Assembly: GCA_037043015.1 (NCBI GenBank)
Contig: CM073328.1
Location: 2,157,409 to 2,221,408, forward strand
DNA: 64,000 nt
Source of the DNA: Bryum argenteum
Lineage: Eukaryota > Streptophyta > Bryopsida > Bryales > Bryaceae
Direction: 5' to 3'
In this document: positions 36,044 through 47,642 of the stretch, piece after piece
Layout: each line of letters starts with the position of its first letter
How positions within the stretch are numbered: position 1 is the first letter of the stretch
The notes under the pieces: generated by a model
What the model saw: the letters and a program-made list of their open reading frames with translations, nothing else
Told to the model about the DNA's origin: nothing
Database searches by the model: none
Made by a program: the position numbers and the translations under genes

Positions 36044-36782
36044 TTAATAGCCCCCCCCCCAAGCAATTAAAAATATATAATTTTGTTGATTCCTTAGGTG
36101 GCACATACAGTACATGAATCTCATGATATAGGATGATGTATGTGGATGAATATCCTTTGACCTAAATGGTTTTGGCTAAAGTATTATCTGAATTATTTTT
36201 TCAATCGATACTGATGTTGTTGTTGTGTCGGTGCTTTTGATTCTTAACCCCTAAATTTCCTTGTTGCAAAACGGTCTAAGTCACAAAATTTGACCTTCCT
36301 TTGGATTAAGCTCAAAAAATTTCAACCTAAGCATTATTTAAAAGATTCAACAGTAAAATCTCATGAATTGACTTGAATTTGCAATTAGGTCTTTTATTGT
36401 GGTCACAAAAAGAATTACCATCTATATTTATGTAAATAACAACTTTAGGAGCCAATAGATTTTATTCTTTGAATTTATTGGAAAACTAGGTAACATCCTA
36501 ATGTACAAAAGTTTATGCACTTTTTCTATTTACTTTTTGTTCAACAAAATGGTTATTGATGTATAGCCTTTGAATAGTATAGCATAGTCGCTACTACGTT
36601 CCTAAACCCCTACGCATACTTTGTCGACTTGAAGATGTAAATGCACTTTGACTTGGAAGAAAAGTTAAATTGAGTATTTTTATCCTTGCAAGAATTGTGA
36701 AAAATATGTAGTTGTGTTTTGTGTGACTTAGAAATTTAACCCCGTAATGGTTTGACTCATTATTAGCAAAGATAACACATTT
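36044..36782. other. Intergenic stretch between TTAA elements
   Basis: A TTAACCCCTAAATTTCC string at about 36245 may be one end of another decayed TTAA element, but I could not identify the other end. No gene. Confidence 0.4.
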
Positions 36783-36786
36783 TTAA

Positions 36787-37759
36787 CCCCTAAAGGTCTT
36801 TGGGGTATTTTTAGCCAAAAACTCATTTATAGAAAAAGTGATATAGATGAAAATAAAGACAAGCTATTCAGATCTCAACCGTACAAACTTGTAATAGACT
36901 TGTAGTAGATCATGTGGACCAAAACTTGACTCATGGGACCTCATAGATTGCCAGATCATAACATATTAGTGCGCAAAACAGGCTACAAAATACCATCATT
37001 TCCACTTTGAAGTGAAAATACTGCCAACATGAAATTTGCAATCAAAAAATCGGCAACTAAAAAGTTGTTCATCTTCATCTCAAAGACACTCTTGTAGCAA
37101 AAAAATTCCTTTAGAAAAAGATCTTGGCTCAAATAGTAGCCTTGTAGTCGTAAAAACTGCCAAAAATTTTACAAAGGAAAAATAGTCCAAAACTAGACCC
37201 CTTGCACTCAAATTCATGCCTTTTCTTCAATATATCCTCGATTGGGTCAAGGTTTCGACCACTAAAAATAGACTATAATTGGAATCCATCCCAAAAAATA
37301 AAGGCAAAATCTAACAGTGGATGAAGGAGATCTAGCTCTTCAAAAATCATCCATTTTTTCACTTTTTTCATCGTAGAAACATCATTGCAAAGCCAATACC
37401 AAAGTTATCTAGATCAAAAAACTTCCAACTACAAAGTTGTTGGGATGCATCTAAATATCAAACCTATGAAAAAAAATTCATGAAGAACTATTTTAGATTT
37501 CACATAATTGGCTGGCAATGGTAAAGCATGCCAAATGTTTGAAAACCCAAAAACAAAAGTTGCCTTCACTAAAATCCATGCCATTTATTCATACTTTATT
37601 TTATGAGTCTGCAATTTTTACCACGTAAACTAGAATTGATTTGTGACTTAACCCAAGTGATTTCCTCAAAAACAAAGTTTGGATGAAGAAGTTATGGCTC
37701 TTCAAAGTTTTTGCCCTTCATCCAAAATGTCGTTTTTCGACACTAGGGACATTTAGGGG
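36787..37759 (+). mobile_element. TTAA-bounded element, family P3 (copy a), 973 bp
   Basis: Starts CCCCTAAAGGTC after TTAA (36783-36786) and ends GACATTTAGGGG before TTAA (37760-37763). Interior landmarks are CTCATAGATTGCCAGAT, CACTTTGAAGTGAAAATACT and CTTCATCTCAAAG. They recur about 930 bp downstream in a second copy. No transposase frame. Confidence 0.75.
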
Positions 37760-37763
37760 TTAA

Positions 37764-38695
37764 ACAAGTGTCATAAATGAAAATAAAAATAAGTTTTTCA
37801 AATTTCATTTTGTGTAATCTTGTAGTGGACACGTTGTACATTATGTGGGTAAAATTTTGAGTTACTCGGCCTCATAGATCGCAAGATTTCAATTGTAGTA
37901 GTATTTAATAAACATCACAATTAATTGAAAATGCACTTAGAAGTGAAAATGCTACCAATAAAATTATTGCAATGAAAATAGTCACCAATTACAAAGATGT
38001 TCACCTTCAGGTAAATAACACCTTTAACCAAAGAAAGAATAAAAAATAAAATAAAAAATCATGAGAAAATTTTCTCTTGTGTAGATAATGGCCTCGCAGT
38101 CATGCAAGTTGCCCTGAAATTCACCAAGGATAAAAGTGCCCAAAACTGGGCCCCTTGTACAAAAATTAAAGCCACTACTCCCTTGAATCTTGGATTGATT
38201 TTAAGTTTCTACTACAAAAATAAGATTGAAATTGGACTCCAAACCAACAAACAAAAACGAAATCCAATCATGGATGAATGAGAAGGTTCTCCTCAAATAG
38301 CATGTATTATTTTCCGGTAATTTCAAGATAGGAACATTATTGCAAATCCAATACCTAAACTATTTAAAACCTTGTTTTTTCAACCACAAAGTTTCAGGAT
38401 TTCATCTTGAGATCATATTCATGCAAAAAATGCATGAAAAACTAGATCAAATTTACATAATTGGTTTGGAATGGTATAACATGCCTCATGTTTGAATGCA
38501 CAAAAACAAGAGTTGCCTTCCCAAAATTGAATGCCATTAAATCATACTTCATTGTACATGTCTACCATTTTTACCACAAACCACCCTTAATTTGGGACAC
38601 AACCCAAGTGATTTCATCCCAAGTGGACTTCAAATGAAAAAGTTTGTGCCTTTCATCCAAAATGAGGTTTTCAGACATTCAACCCCTTTGAAGAG
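37764..38695 (+). mobile_element. TTAA-bounded element, family P3 (copy b), head to tail with copy a
   Basis: The landmarks of copy a recur in the same order (CTCATAGATCGCAAGAT, CACTTAGAAGTGAAAATGCT). The copy ends near TTAA at 38696-38699. It seems to share the TTAA at 37760-37763 with copy a, and its own left terminus is degraded. Either a second insertion into the same target or a tandem duplication would explain the arrangement. Confidence 0.65.
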
Positions 38696-38699
38696 TTAA

Positions 38700-39369
38700 C
38701 CTTCTTTGTATACAAGTCTAAGATCTAAATTCACATTTGTATTTTTCACTTGTAACTTAGATGAACTACCTTCTTACCCTTAACTTTCCTTCAAACCCTT
38801 AATGGGTTTTGGAGGTTTTGGCTGGATGAGGATTTAACCAATATAATCTTAGAAAAGAAGAAGAAATAACTATTCAAATTTGACATGTGAGTAGAAGGTC
38901 AAGTTAACTGTGAGATCCTACATTGAATCTCCTAAATAATACTTAGATTATATTCTTTTCATGCCTAGAAGAGGGTCAAATTTTGTAATCTAGAAACTTT
39001 TACATCAAGGAAATTCAGGGACAATATTTTGATAAAATTGTTTTCACAAAATGTTGGTTTGTTTCGACTTCAAGGTCTAACAAGACAAGCTCGATATACT
39101 TTAGATATTCAATTATTGTAATAAGATTTATTTCAAAAAGATTGTGAGAAGAATATTGTCCTCGTTAGCTCTTCTGTGGCAATTTTTTTATGGAAGCTCG
39201 TAATTGAACTTACAAAGGATTTATATGGGAACATTACATACCTCTTGTTCTGAAAATGTATAGCAATTTCACAAATTACAAAATAAATGAAACATTCTCT
39301 TAACTTTTCAATGAAACATCTCAAATTAAAAAGAACTCCAAACCTAGTTTTACACCGGCATAATAGGAT
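38700..39369. other. AT-rich intergenic stretch, no gene seen
   Basis: I see no recognisable frame, repeat end or RNA gene. Confidence 0.5.
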
Positions 39370-39945
39370 GTTTGTTCATAGATTATTAGTTGTTTACGCA
39401 TAGAGGTTATAATACCAATGGTGAGACTACTACCTATCTGAAGGTGAACGATATGTCAATTCCTAGCTAGCCACTACCCAAGAAATGTTAATTAGTGTTA
39501 CAGACGTTAATTGTGAATAGTAACACTAAAGGTCACACGTTATCATAGTGTTACAACACTAATCATAATACCAAATGTCACACGTTATCATAGTGTTACA
39601 ACATTAATCGTCAAACCATAACACTAAATGTGAGGAAATTCACAATTTCTTGCAAGTGGAAAATATATTGGAAGCGGTGCAATTGGTGGCTTGAAAATTA
39701 GACAAGGGACATTGATTACAATGGGCGCCGAAAGTGAACACTAATCTTAAGAGAGTTGAGAAATAGTGTTCTTTACCAAGAGTTACCTGTTACACTGATT
39801 TCCACGTAATACTAAATAACAACTCTTGTGTAGTGGCTTGAAGATAAGCAAAATGTTATCCCTCCAAAGGACTATGAGGTACCCATACAACAAAGTTCAA
39901 GAACCCACACCATAGTTGGGTAGACTATGGTGATGAATGCCTTGT
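39370..39945 (-). mobile_element. SINE (copy 4), split by a CACTA-type MITE
   Basis: SINE-related sequence runs from about 39370 to 39471 (AATACCAATGGTGAGACTAC, CCTAGCTAG) and resumes at 39836 (GCTTGAAGATAA, then GAGGTACCCATACAACAA and GTTGGGTAGACTATGGTG) to about 39945. The two parts join in the order seen in uninterrupted copies. The tRNA-like head is missing. Confidence 0.7.
39472..39835. mobile_element. CACTA-type MITE, 364 bp, nested in a SINE
   Basis: The left end CACTACCCAAGAAATGTTA and the inverted right end CACTACACAAGAGTTGTTA match well and resemble the common CACTACAAGAAA terminus of plant CACTA elements. Several TTAGTGTTA/TAACACTAA motifs and a duplicated GTCACACGTTATCATAGTGT block lie inside as subterminal repeats. 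No 3-bp target duplication is clear. No coding capacity. Confidence 0.75.
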
Positions 39946-39959
39946 GAACATGTGATCTT

Positions 39960-40195
39960 ATATAATCGGTGTTCAATTGTAAAACATGCTCCATGTTTGA
40001 AAACCCTAAAACAAGAGCCACCTTCACTAAAATGAATGCCATTGATTCATACTTCATTATATAATTTTGAAAATTTTACCACACAAACTAGACTCCATAT
40101 GGAACTAAATCAAGGTGAATTTTTCCAAAACAAACTTCAAACGAAGAAGATACGGCTCTTCAAAGTTGTCATCCAAAGTGTTGTTTTTCTAGGGG
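39960..40195 (+). mobile_element. 3' end fragment of TTAA element family P3
   Basis: The segment from about 39965 (AACATGCTCCATGTTTGAAAA) to TTCTAGGGG before TTAA (40196-40199) matches the right third of the P3 copies at 36787-38695. The left part is missing. Confidence 0.7.
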
Positions 40196-40340
40196 TTAAC
40201 CAAACGCCTATTTCACCACACTCCAAACTAATAATGATTTCAAAAGTAAAACAATGAATTAATGGAAAAAAATCAAAGCATGACTAGCGCATAAAAAAAA
40301 CTACAATACTTACTCCATGTATTGAATTGAACAAGTGAGA

Positions 40341-40685
40341 GGCACCACAAGCCTTGGCTTGGTGGTTAGGGCTCATGGCCCCCAATGAGGAGGTTGTGGG
40401 TTTTATTCCCCATGCCGGCGTAGTGCTCACCACCATATTCATACCCAACCATGGTGGGGGGTTCTTGGACCTCGTCGTATGGGTACTTCAAAGCCCTTTA
40501 TGGGGATACCATGTCGGGTATCTCTGAGGCACTATTGGCTAGGTAGGAACTAGCATAGAGTTCACCCCGAGAGGGATTAGTAGTCCCGCCATTGGTGTGA
40601 TGACCTCCGGGCATGCATCCAAGGATAGGTCGAACAAAAATTCTATTCACGTCGGCCTCTAAATAGGTTGGAATTTCTCTTTTTT
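40341..40685 (+). mobile_element. SINE, nearly full length but divergent (copy 5)
   Basis: It begins GGCACCACAAGCCTTGGCTT with an A-box-like TGGCTTGGTGG and a B-box-like GGGTTTTATTCCCC, then CATGCCGGCGTAGTGCTCAC. The second half (ACTATTGGCTAGGTAGGAAC, CCTCCGGGCATGCATCC) is shared with copies 4 and 6 rather than with copy 1, so at least two subfamilies exist. Confidence 0.8.
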
Positions 40686-42253
40686 CTGAACAAGTGATCA
40701 AGGTCTTCTTTTCTTACGAACATATCAAAACACACGTCCAAATGAGGTGAAACATGATACTATATCACAAACTTGGCAGCCAATTTCCACACTCCCAACT
40801 TAAGTTACATTACCATTTCACCCTCCTAATCAGTTAAAACTCATTTCATGAGTCCAAGTGAAATAAAGAATGTACAACATTTCAAGAGGATCCCCCCAAC
40901 CCCCACCTTTTCTATCCTCCAAGTCTACACACTTGTAGCTCCAGTCACCAACTAACTCCAGGTCAGGAAATCCGGCTATCCTAGCCAACTTTTGGTGGTG
41001 AAATTTAAATATAGTGAAAGAAAGGGGCGCAACATGCAACCTTGTCTGCCACATTACAAAAATTGTCATAAACCCATGCATGGCATGCTACAAACCCTGG
41101 CAGCCCAAAACGCAGTAATAATAAAATAATAATACGAAACTAAATCCTCTCAGACGCTTTTTAAAACCCTAAATCCTGAAAAACCCCAGAAATCATGGGG
41201 GAGGGAACATTCTAGACAAAAAGGGCAGTAAGTAACAGTAAACCCTGTTTTTCTCCCTAATATAGATCCGATAAAAAAACTAACAGAAGGAACATTCTGT
41301 TCGTCTTTCACAGAAAAAGAGAAAAGGAGAAAGAATCAGTGGAGTCAGACGGGGAGATCTAATGCACAATTTTGTACGAGGATCTCCAATCATGCTTCAT
41401 TGATTCCTCTCACAACATTATCATATCAATTGATTTGATCTAGAAATGCAATCCCACCTGGAAATATTTGCATCACAAAAGAAAAGGTAAGAGAAGGAAA
41501 AGGAGAGAGTGATTAACCCTAATTGAGTGTCGCTGGATTGGCTTAATAAAGAAGGGAATGAGGCGGCAGCCGGTCATGAATACCACGGCATGGATCGGAT
41601 CGAACGGCATTCGATCGACATAAAGCCGAAAGTGCGTGTCTGTGATCTGGAGCGTCACTTTTAGATCATCATCATCTGCCTTGGACTTCGCACCATGATT
41701 GCCGCTAGCTTGTCAGACTCGACTTACCTTACTAACGGTTTTCGCTTGCCCAACCCAACCATCAATGCATCAGCCTTGCCTCAGCTTCCGCCGCTTCCGT
41801 TTGATGGAGCTTCACTCTACTCCCCCCTCACCAATATCTTTCCTTTTCTGTCTACCAGCGCCGTAAACTCAAGCTCTATGTTTATGCCCCACCACCACTC
41901 AATGAAAGCTAGCTCACCTTCTTCATCGACGAGCTGCTCCACTACTTGTTGAGAGTAGTTTGAGTTCGTTGTACAGATGGTGTTGATGTTTTTAGTTGTG
42001 TATGAGAATGTAGATCGGATGCTAGTGGACTGTCTATGGAGATGGAGACTTGCTCAGCTGTTTGGAGTCTTACTGAGTGACTGCAGTACGCATTCGGAGC
42101 TATGGGGTTGATAGCAGCTTCATGCTGCTGCTGGCATCATCGACGGTTGGAGGTTTTCAATATCGATCTCTAGAGTGTAACGTACGTGGATCGTGAGACT
42201 GATTGACCATGGCATGTGAGTAGCGGAGGTTCGATCGGCGAAGGCGATCGAAA
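40686..42253 (+). promoter_or_regulatory. Intergenic DNA and probable promoter/leader of the RRM gene
   Basis: Up to about 41100 this is ordinary intergenic DNA. A purine-rich GAAAAAGAGAAAAGGAGAAAG stretch near 41320 may mark the leader. A Ser/Pro-rich 85-codon frame at 41695-41952 begins with ATG and could be an upstream ORF or a first coding exon. I found no convincing donor to join it to the exon at 42254. Confidence 0.4.
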
Positions 42254-44411
42254 ATGATGCAGGCGATGGTCGATCACGTGACGGGGATGGTGTACTGGGT
42301 TCCTGCTGCTGCTGCTGATCAGTCCGCCACAGTTCCTCCTTTGCCTACCGTCCCGGTCGTCATGCAGCCTGCTTACAGGTACCACCATCACACACATGGA
42401 AGGAGCCTGAAGCATTGTTCTCTCACACTCTGCTGAATTGAATGCTTAATACTTATCATCGAAGAGCATCCTAGTACATGCTAAGAACATGTCAAACCAT
42501 GGAAAAACATGGTATTCGTTAATGAGCATGCTAGTTATCGACGTTGATGACTAAATGCTCTAATCGGCCGGGTGCTAGTGTGCGTACATTCCTCTTGTTC
42601 ATCGATTACCGACACAAGATGAATGTTTCAAATGCCTCAACTATTTCTCTCTCAGTTGTTTGTCTAACAATCTCTCTCTAACAGATGCTAGTTTGAAACC
42701 CTAGAACTTGAATATCACCACTTGTCGGTGTCAACATTCCCCTTGGGAAGCATCTTCCACCTTGATAATTGTTCTCTCGGTAGAGTGAAAAGTTACCGAC
42801 TCCCCCTGAGAGTTGTGGTTGACCACAGCATTCCTCAGACCACGGAGTCCATTCTACTTCCAGACTTATTTGGAATGATTCTTTATTTCATATGACGAAT
42901 GTGAAGAATGATAAGGAATTTAAAATCGGTAGTTGATCCTCACCCTCTTCTATGTCGTCGATCCTTTGTATGATTCCTGCGAGGTTTTCTCGTCTTCGTT
43001 GTTCTTCAATATCTGATATTTACTAGTCCTTGGCCACTAATCCTCTTTCGTGTTGGAACTCATCATTGTTACTAACCAGTGCACACATTCTGGTTCATTT
43101 CGGGACCTACTACTGGTTAATCCACTTTACTAATCTTGATGCTATGTAAATCGTCAGTCGAACCCCTGCAAGTTTTTTGTTTTTGTCTCAAGGATCCGAT
43201 GATTAATAACCATCATCGACCATTGCCCGCCGAATGTTGACAGATTATTTCTCTTACTGTTGATTGATTCTGACTAATCGGTGCACATTCTCTTTTGCTT
43301 AATCCTTAACTAATTACTGCGCTTTCTCTCACTAATCCTCTTACTAATCACTGCACATTCTCTTTCGTGTCGAAACCTACTCTTTACTTGATCCACTACT
43401 CGTGTCTAAACCTACACATTCTCTTTCGTAAACCTGCTCACTCTTGCTTAATTGTCTTACTAATTATTGCGCAGCTGTAACTCACTATTGCTTAATCCTC
43501 TTACTAATCACTGCATCTTCTCTTTCGTGTCTGAACCTCCCATTACATTATTGCGTAATCCGCACTACGCATTCTCATTCGTGTCTGCACATCCTTTTTT
43601 GTGTTCGAACTTACTTTTGCTTACTCTTCCTAGTCAGTGCACATTCTCTTTCTTGTCTAAACTCACTAATCGTTGATTCGTATCACTAATCATGATAATC
43701 ACCAATATGATGAATCCTATTTTGATACTAATCATGATGTGAATTGGCGAATCCTTTTGCTAATCAGTGTTAGAACGTGAAATGATTGCTTGACCTTTGA
43801 GGGAGAATGTAGTGATGATGGGCAATAATGTGGAGGCCAGGTTGCTGCGGCCCGTGATGCATCAGCAAGCAGCAGCAGTGGGGTTACCGGTGGAGATGAA
43901 CACAACGGTATTTGTGCGGGGGATACCGCGGGAGGCAACAACACAGTCAGTGGAGAGCCACTTCAGAGTCCACGGGGAGATTCTGTCCTGCCACGTCATC
44001 CGCCACAAGGACGCGTCGACGAACAAGGGAATAGCGTTCGTGAAGTTTCGGGAGGCTGCAGCGGCACAGCGGGCCATCAACGGCAACCACCCCGGCATAA
44101 TGGAGGATCGCGAGGTCTTCGCGGAGTGGGCACACCCGCGACCTGCCACGCCAGCACGACCACCACCCGTGCCAGATCAGCACATTGCTCCTCCGCCACC
44201 TGTCACGTACTTCCCGTTCCCTCGCCTCGTTCCCTCGTTCCCCGCTCCCTACCAGGTCCTAGGCTACCCTGCTGCTTACTTCCCTATGGAGCAACAACAA
44301 CCACCCCCTAATACCGCGCAGTTTCCTTCCTCCTCCCAAATTCACCCGCCTAGTAGTGACCATGAGCAGGGAACAGCAAAAAGTAGGAAAGGAAAAGAGA
44401 AAGAGATCTAG
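42254..44411 (+). CDS. Single-RRM RNA-binding protein with proline-rich tail
   Basis: Two-exon model, 42254-42378 and 43841-44411, joined at a phase-2 GT/AG site within an Arg codon; 231 aa. Residues 1-42 are Ala/Pro-rich (MVYWVPAAAAD). An RRM spans about 63-141: RNP2 VFVRGI (65-70), RNP1 KGIAFVKF (104-111), then an AQRAI helix and a final EDREVFAEWA strand. The C terminus is Pro/Tyr/Phe-rich (PPPVPDQHIAPPPP, PAAYFPMEQQQ) and ends in a basic KSRKGKEKE tail. The protein should bind single-stranded RNA; partners are unknown. The acceptor is not pyrimidine-rich, so a start inside the second exon (ATG at or after 43807) is an alternative. The RRM call is strong, the intron less so. Confidence 0.78.
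43060..43730 (+). repeat. Intronic repeat array around TGCACATTCTCTTTCGTGTC
   Basis: About seven copies of CACTGCACATTCTCTTTCGTG, often preceded by TTACTAAT, lie at irregular spacing (about 45-100 bp), for example near 43081, 43281, 43351, 43410, 43512, 43564 and 43637. The array is pyrimidine-rich, sits inside the proposed intron of the RRM gene and contains many TACTAAT branch-point-like strings. Overlapping open frames here are repeat shadows. Confidence 0.7.
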
Positions 44412-44752
44412 TTGCACTAATTTTTAGGTTTTTGTCACCACCCACCTTTTTTCCTCGATTCAGAAATGGTGCCAAAAGCTGTTCACTCCCAGGAAGGAAA
44501 TTTTCGTCACCATAATACAATCTGCCATCATGCAGAGTTTCGAATCATCCCCCTTTTGCTCTCTGTTCGTACTACTACTACTACTACTGTCCTCTAGGGA
44601 CCTGAATTGATTATCAGTAGCCCACTGTTTCCATTGTAAGGTCGACATGCCTTCAAACCCAATCAATCTTTGGCGACTCACTTTTGTTTTCTCCCAACAC
44701 CTTACCTTATTCTCCATATCAGGTGTACTTTGCCAGACTATGTGAATTTCTT
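44412..44752. other. 3' flank of the RRM gene
   Basis: Probable 3' UTR and downstream DNA. A (ACT)5-like run lies near 44570-44588. No other gene. Confidence 0.5.
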
Positions 44753-44756
44753 TTAA

Positions 44757-45679
44757 CCCCTAAAAATCCAGGAAAACCGATTCGGTTTTCTGAGATTTCG
44801 GGCAGCTCATTTTAAGCATTTAAATTGATATTTTTGCCTAAGATTTTTATTGGGTGCTCCCCATACAGTAATGTGTATGTGGTAAAATTTTCAAAGTCAA
44901 ATTTTAATTTTATAACCTTCACCTAGAAATTTTAGGTTTCAAGTCCTAAACGGGCAGGTTAAAATATTTTTTTATTTTTATTTTTTTAGAATCATGTTCA
45001 TTAACAAATTACTATTCAAATTCCAAAGTATCCGAAGTCAAAAAGTTTACCAATTTTACAAGGGCAGCCTCCAAAACTTTCAAAAACAATCTTCACAATT
45101 TCTAGTAATTTTGCAATTTTTTCTTTCAAAAATTGCCAAAATTCGAGATTTTGGATTTTTTCCAAGATTTTTTTTTTCAAAATTCACATTATCATAAATG
45201 CACCTTCTCACCGTCGAGATTTTTCTCAAACTAAATATATCATACGTGGTGCTTGTTTTACTATATGGTTGTTTTTAGACCTTCTTTCATAAAATATTTT
45301 ACATTAAGGTCAAAAAGTGGAATTGGTCTCTAAAATTTTGCATGAGCATACCCAACTTGATTACCTACATGAAAAAAAATGAGGGAAAAATATTTGGAAT
45401 AACAATCATCAAGTTGCCCTTGGCACCATTTAGACAATGCCTCTCACGCAACGGCAAAAAATAGTGTTGGTCAAACTTTGATTGTTATGATCTCACAAAT
45501 GACAAACATCCAACGGTTGAAATTTTGACCAGTCCTTTGTATACAAGTTAGGTGCAAGATCTTACGGTTCAAAGTCTAAAACCAGAAAAAAAAGTTTCTC
45601 CATTTCCCCATTTCCCAACGAAGGTGAAAATGGCAGTTTTTGGTTCTGGAGGTCGAGGAAACCCCTGGATTTTTAGGGG
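44757..45679 (+). mobile_element. TTAA-bounded element, family P2 (copy b), 923 bp
   Basis: Flanked by TTAA at 44753-44756 and 45680-45683. Ends CCCCTAAAAATCCAGG and, inverted, CCCCTAAAAATCCAGG are identical over these 16 bp, the best-preserved P2 ends in the window. Interior GGGTGCTCCCCATACAGTAA and GTGTATGTGGTAAAATTT match the other copies. No transposase frame is recognisable. Confidence 0.85.
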
Positions 45680-45683
45680 TTAA

Positions 45684-47642
45684 AAAGCCTATTTTTGTAT
45701 TTTTCCCCACTTATGTGTAATTTGAGGGCACAATGATGGGAATTGACCTTATAATTTCACCCATTTTATCTTATGATTGCAGTGCTATGAAATTCAGGTG
45801 TCAGTCATTATGATTTGTGGAATTTTCCTGGAATTTTCTCATTTTTCAGTCTGATGTTTGCCTTCTCATACACTGAAGGTGCCTGTAAAAGTGTGCAATG
45901 ACCCCTGCCTACTACTTAAGGCAACTTACTGGCAACTTTTGCAACTACTTTAGGCAACTTACTGGCAACGTTTGCAGCTTTTAACTCTTGACCTCTACCT
46001 TCCCATATTGCCATTACTTACAAGCCACTATACGCCACATTTGTGAACAATAATTGTGATATAGTGAAGATTGGTTCAAAGATTTTGGGACAAATCTAGT
46101 GGTTGGATCAATGATTTTGGTATAACTTTTTTATGACATGTTTGGGACAAATCTAGTGGTGCTTGTTTGTGGGGGTTTGGATACGACAACGTTTAAAAAG
46201 TTATATCCAATTCATCTAATGATGGAAAAACAAGAATTTTTTAGCATGATTTTATAAACCTCAACTTCTACCTGCAAAAATTATAATTCATAAAGCTCAT
46301 CATTGTCGCCAAGTGCTTACAGTAGCAGGTGCCTTGCTTAACAAAAGCCATACATTCTAGGTTCAAGTCTTTGGCTTTTACTAAAACAAGGCAAACAATT
46401 TGGGTTTCAATGCTTGACTTGTACTATACAAGATAGCTTTTGTGTATGATGTTGCTTTTAAATGACCTATAGTGGCTACCATTTTTTTTTTGGAAAATGA
46501 AGGAGATTCCAAATTTTTATAGGTGGTGACTAAGCAATAGAATGAGAGAGATATATTTGTGACTAAGTCAACCACTAAAAAACATGGCTTGCATCAAACT
46601 ATACTTATCCCAAAGTTCCCACTTGTATCAATTATGTGTGAAACTATATTGTGAATATGCACACAAGTTGTGGACACCAGGACCTTCTAAATGCAAGTAC
46701 CTTTGTATTGAATTCTTGGTTTGAAATTGCTCTAAAGCTTTAGAGACACTATTTGATTTGCATTGTGCATAGCTTGGTTACTTCACCAATAAATTTAGAG
46801 CCGTAAAGATATTATGAAATTTGGAGTGTTCCGTTTTAGTGATGCAAGATTAATAGAACAAGTATAAGTTAATGCACATTGGAATTATTGTGTAGTTTTT
46901 TGGTTTGTAGTTTCATCAGAAAAATTGTGCACTTTGCTCGTTGGTATTACATGCTCTTGTAATTCAAGTATTTCTATTTTATAAGACTTGATGTGAAGTT
47001 GGGAGCTGGTTTCTCGGGGAGCTGAATTTGGGAGCTGGTTTCTTGGGAAAGCCGATTACTTCTGGTACCAACTGTACCTTAGGTGTCTTTCTCAAAACCA
47101 AGGCTCTGGCAGTAAACATCATGTAAATGAGGTAGATTTTTTTTCACGGCCATTAGTCACATGCAGGCAACAGTTAGGCATCTTGTGTAGCCGAAGCTCA
47201 CTGTCGTTGAATAGTTCATCCTTTGGACAGTTTCGAAGCTAGAATGCTACATGAATGAGACATGTGTATGTACTGATTACTTTTAGGAAGAGACATGGGA
47301 CATAATGCACTCACGATTGCATGTACAGATGGACTCTTGAAAATTGCAATTGTAGATTGACAAAATTTAAATAGATCATGGAGTAACATTGCAGTAACTC
47401 ACATGCACTATATACATATACCCTTCAAAACTGGAGAGTAAATGGGGGGAGGAGTATATTACAATTGCCACTTATTTTCTTCACGGGCCTCATCCTCACA
47501 AACCGCTTCTGCGTATGTACAAGTTCAAAATGGGATCGATCACCCTGGTTGGCTGGCTGGCTGGCTGGTGGATACTACGAGACTTTCCTTCCTGCAGGAA
47601 GTCAAGCGCTGGAATCGAGCTCGAAATGGAATCGATGCATGC
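45684..47642. other. Intergenic DNA, 3' flank of the AP2 gene
   Basis: Two short duplications are visible: GGCAACTTACTGGCAAC near 45922 and 45953, and GACAAATCTAGTGGT near 46090 and 46150. A GGCTGGCTGGCTGGC run is near 47550. No gene supported; the last few hundred bases probably hold the 3' UTR of the minus-strand AP2 gene. Confidence 0.5.

Noticed and set aside
41695..41952. 85-codon Ser/Pro-rich frame as first exon of the RRM gene
   Set aside because: No convincing donor before its stop or phase-compatible acceptor upstream of 42254; kept only as a possible upstream ORF.
43797..43840. Start of the RRM protein inside the second exon without the upstream exon
   Set aside because: Not excluded, but the upstream frame at 42254-42378 joins in the correct phase at GT/AG sites, so the two-exon model is preferred.
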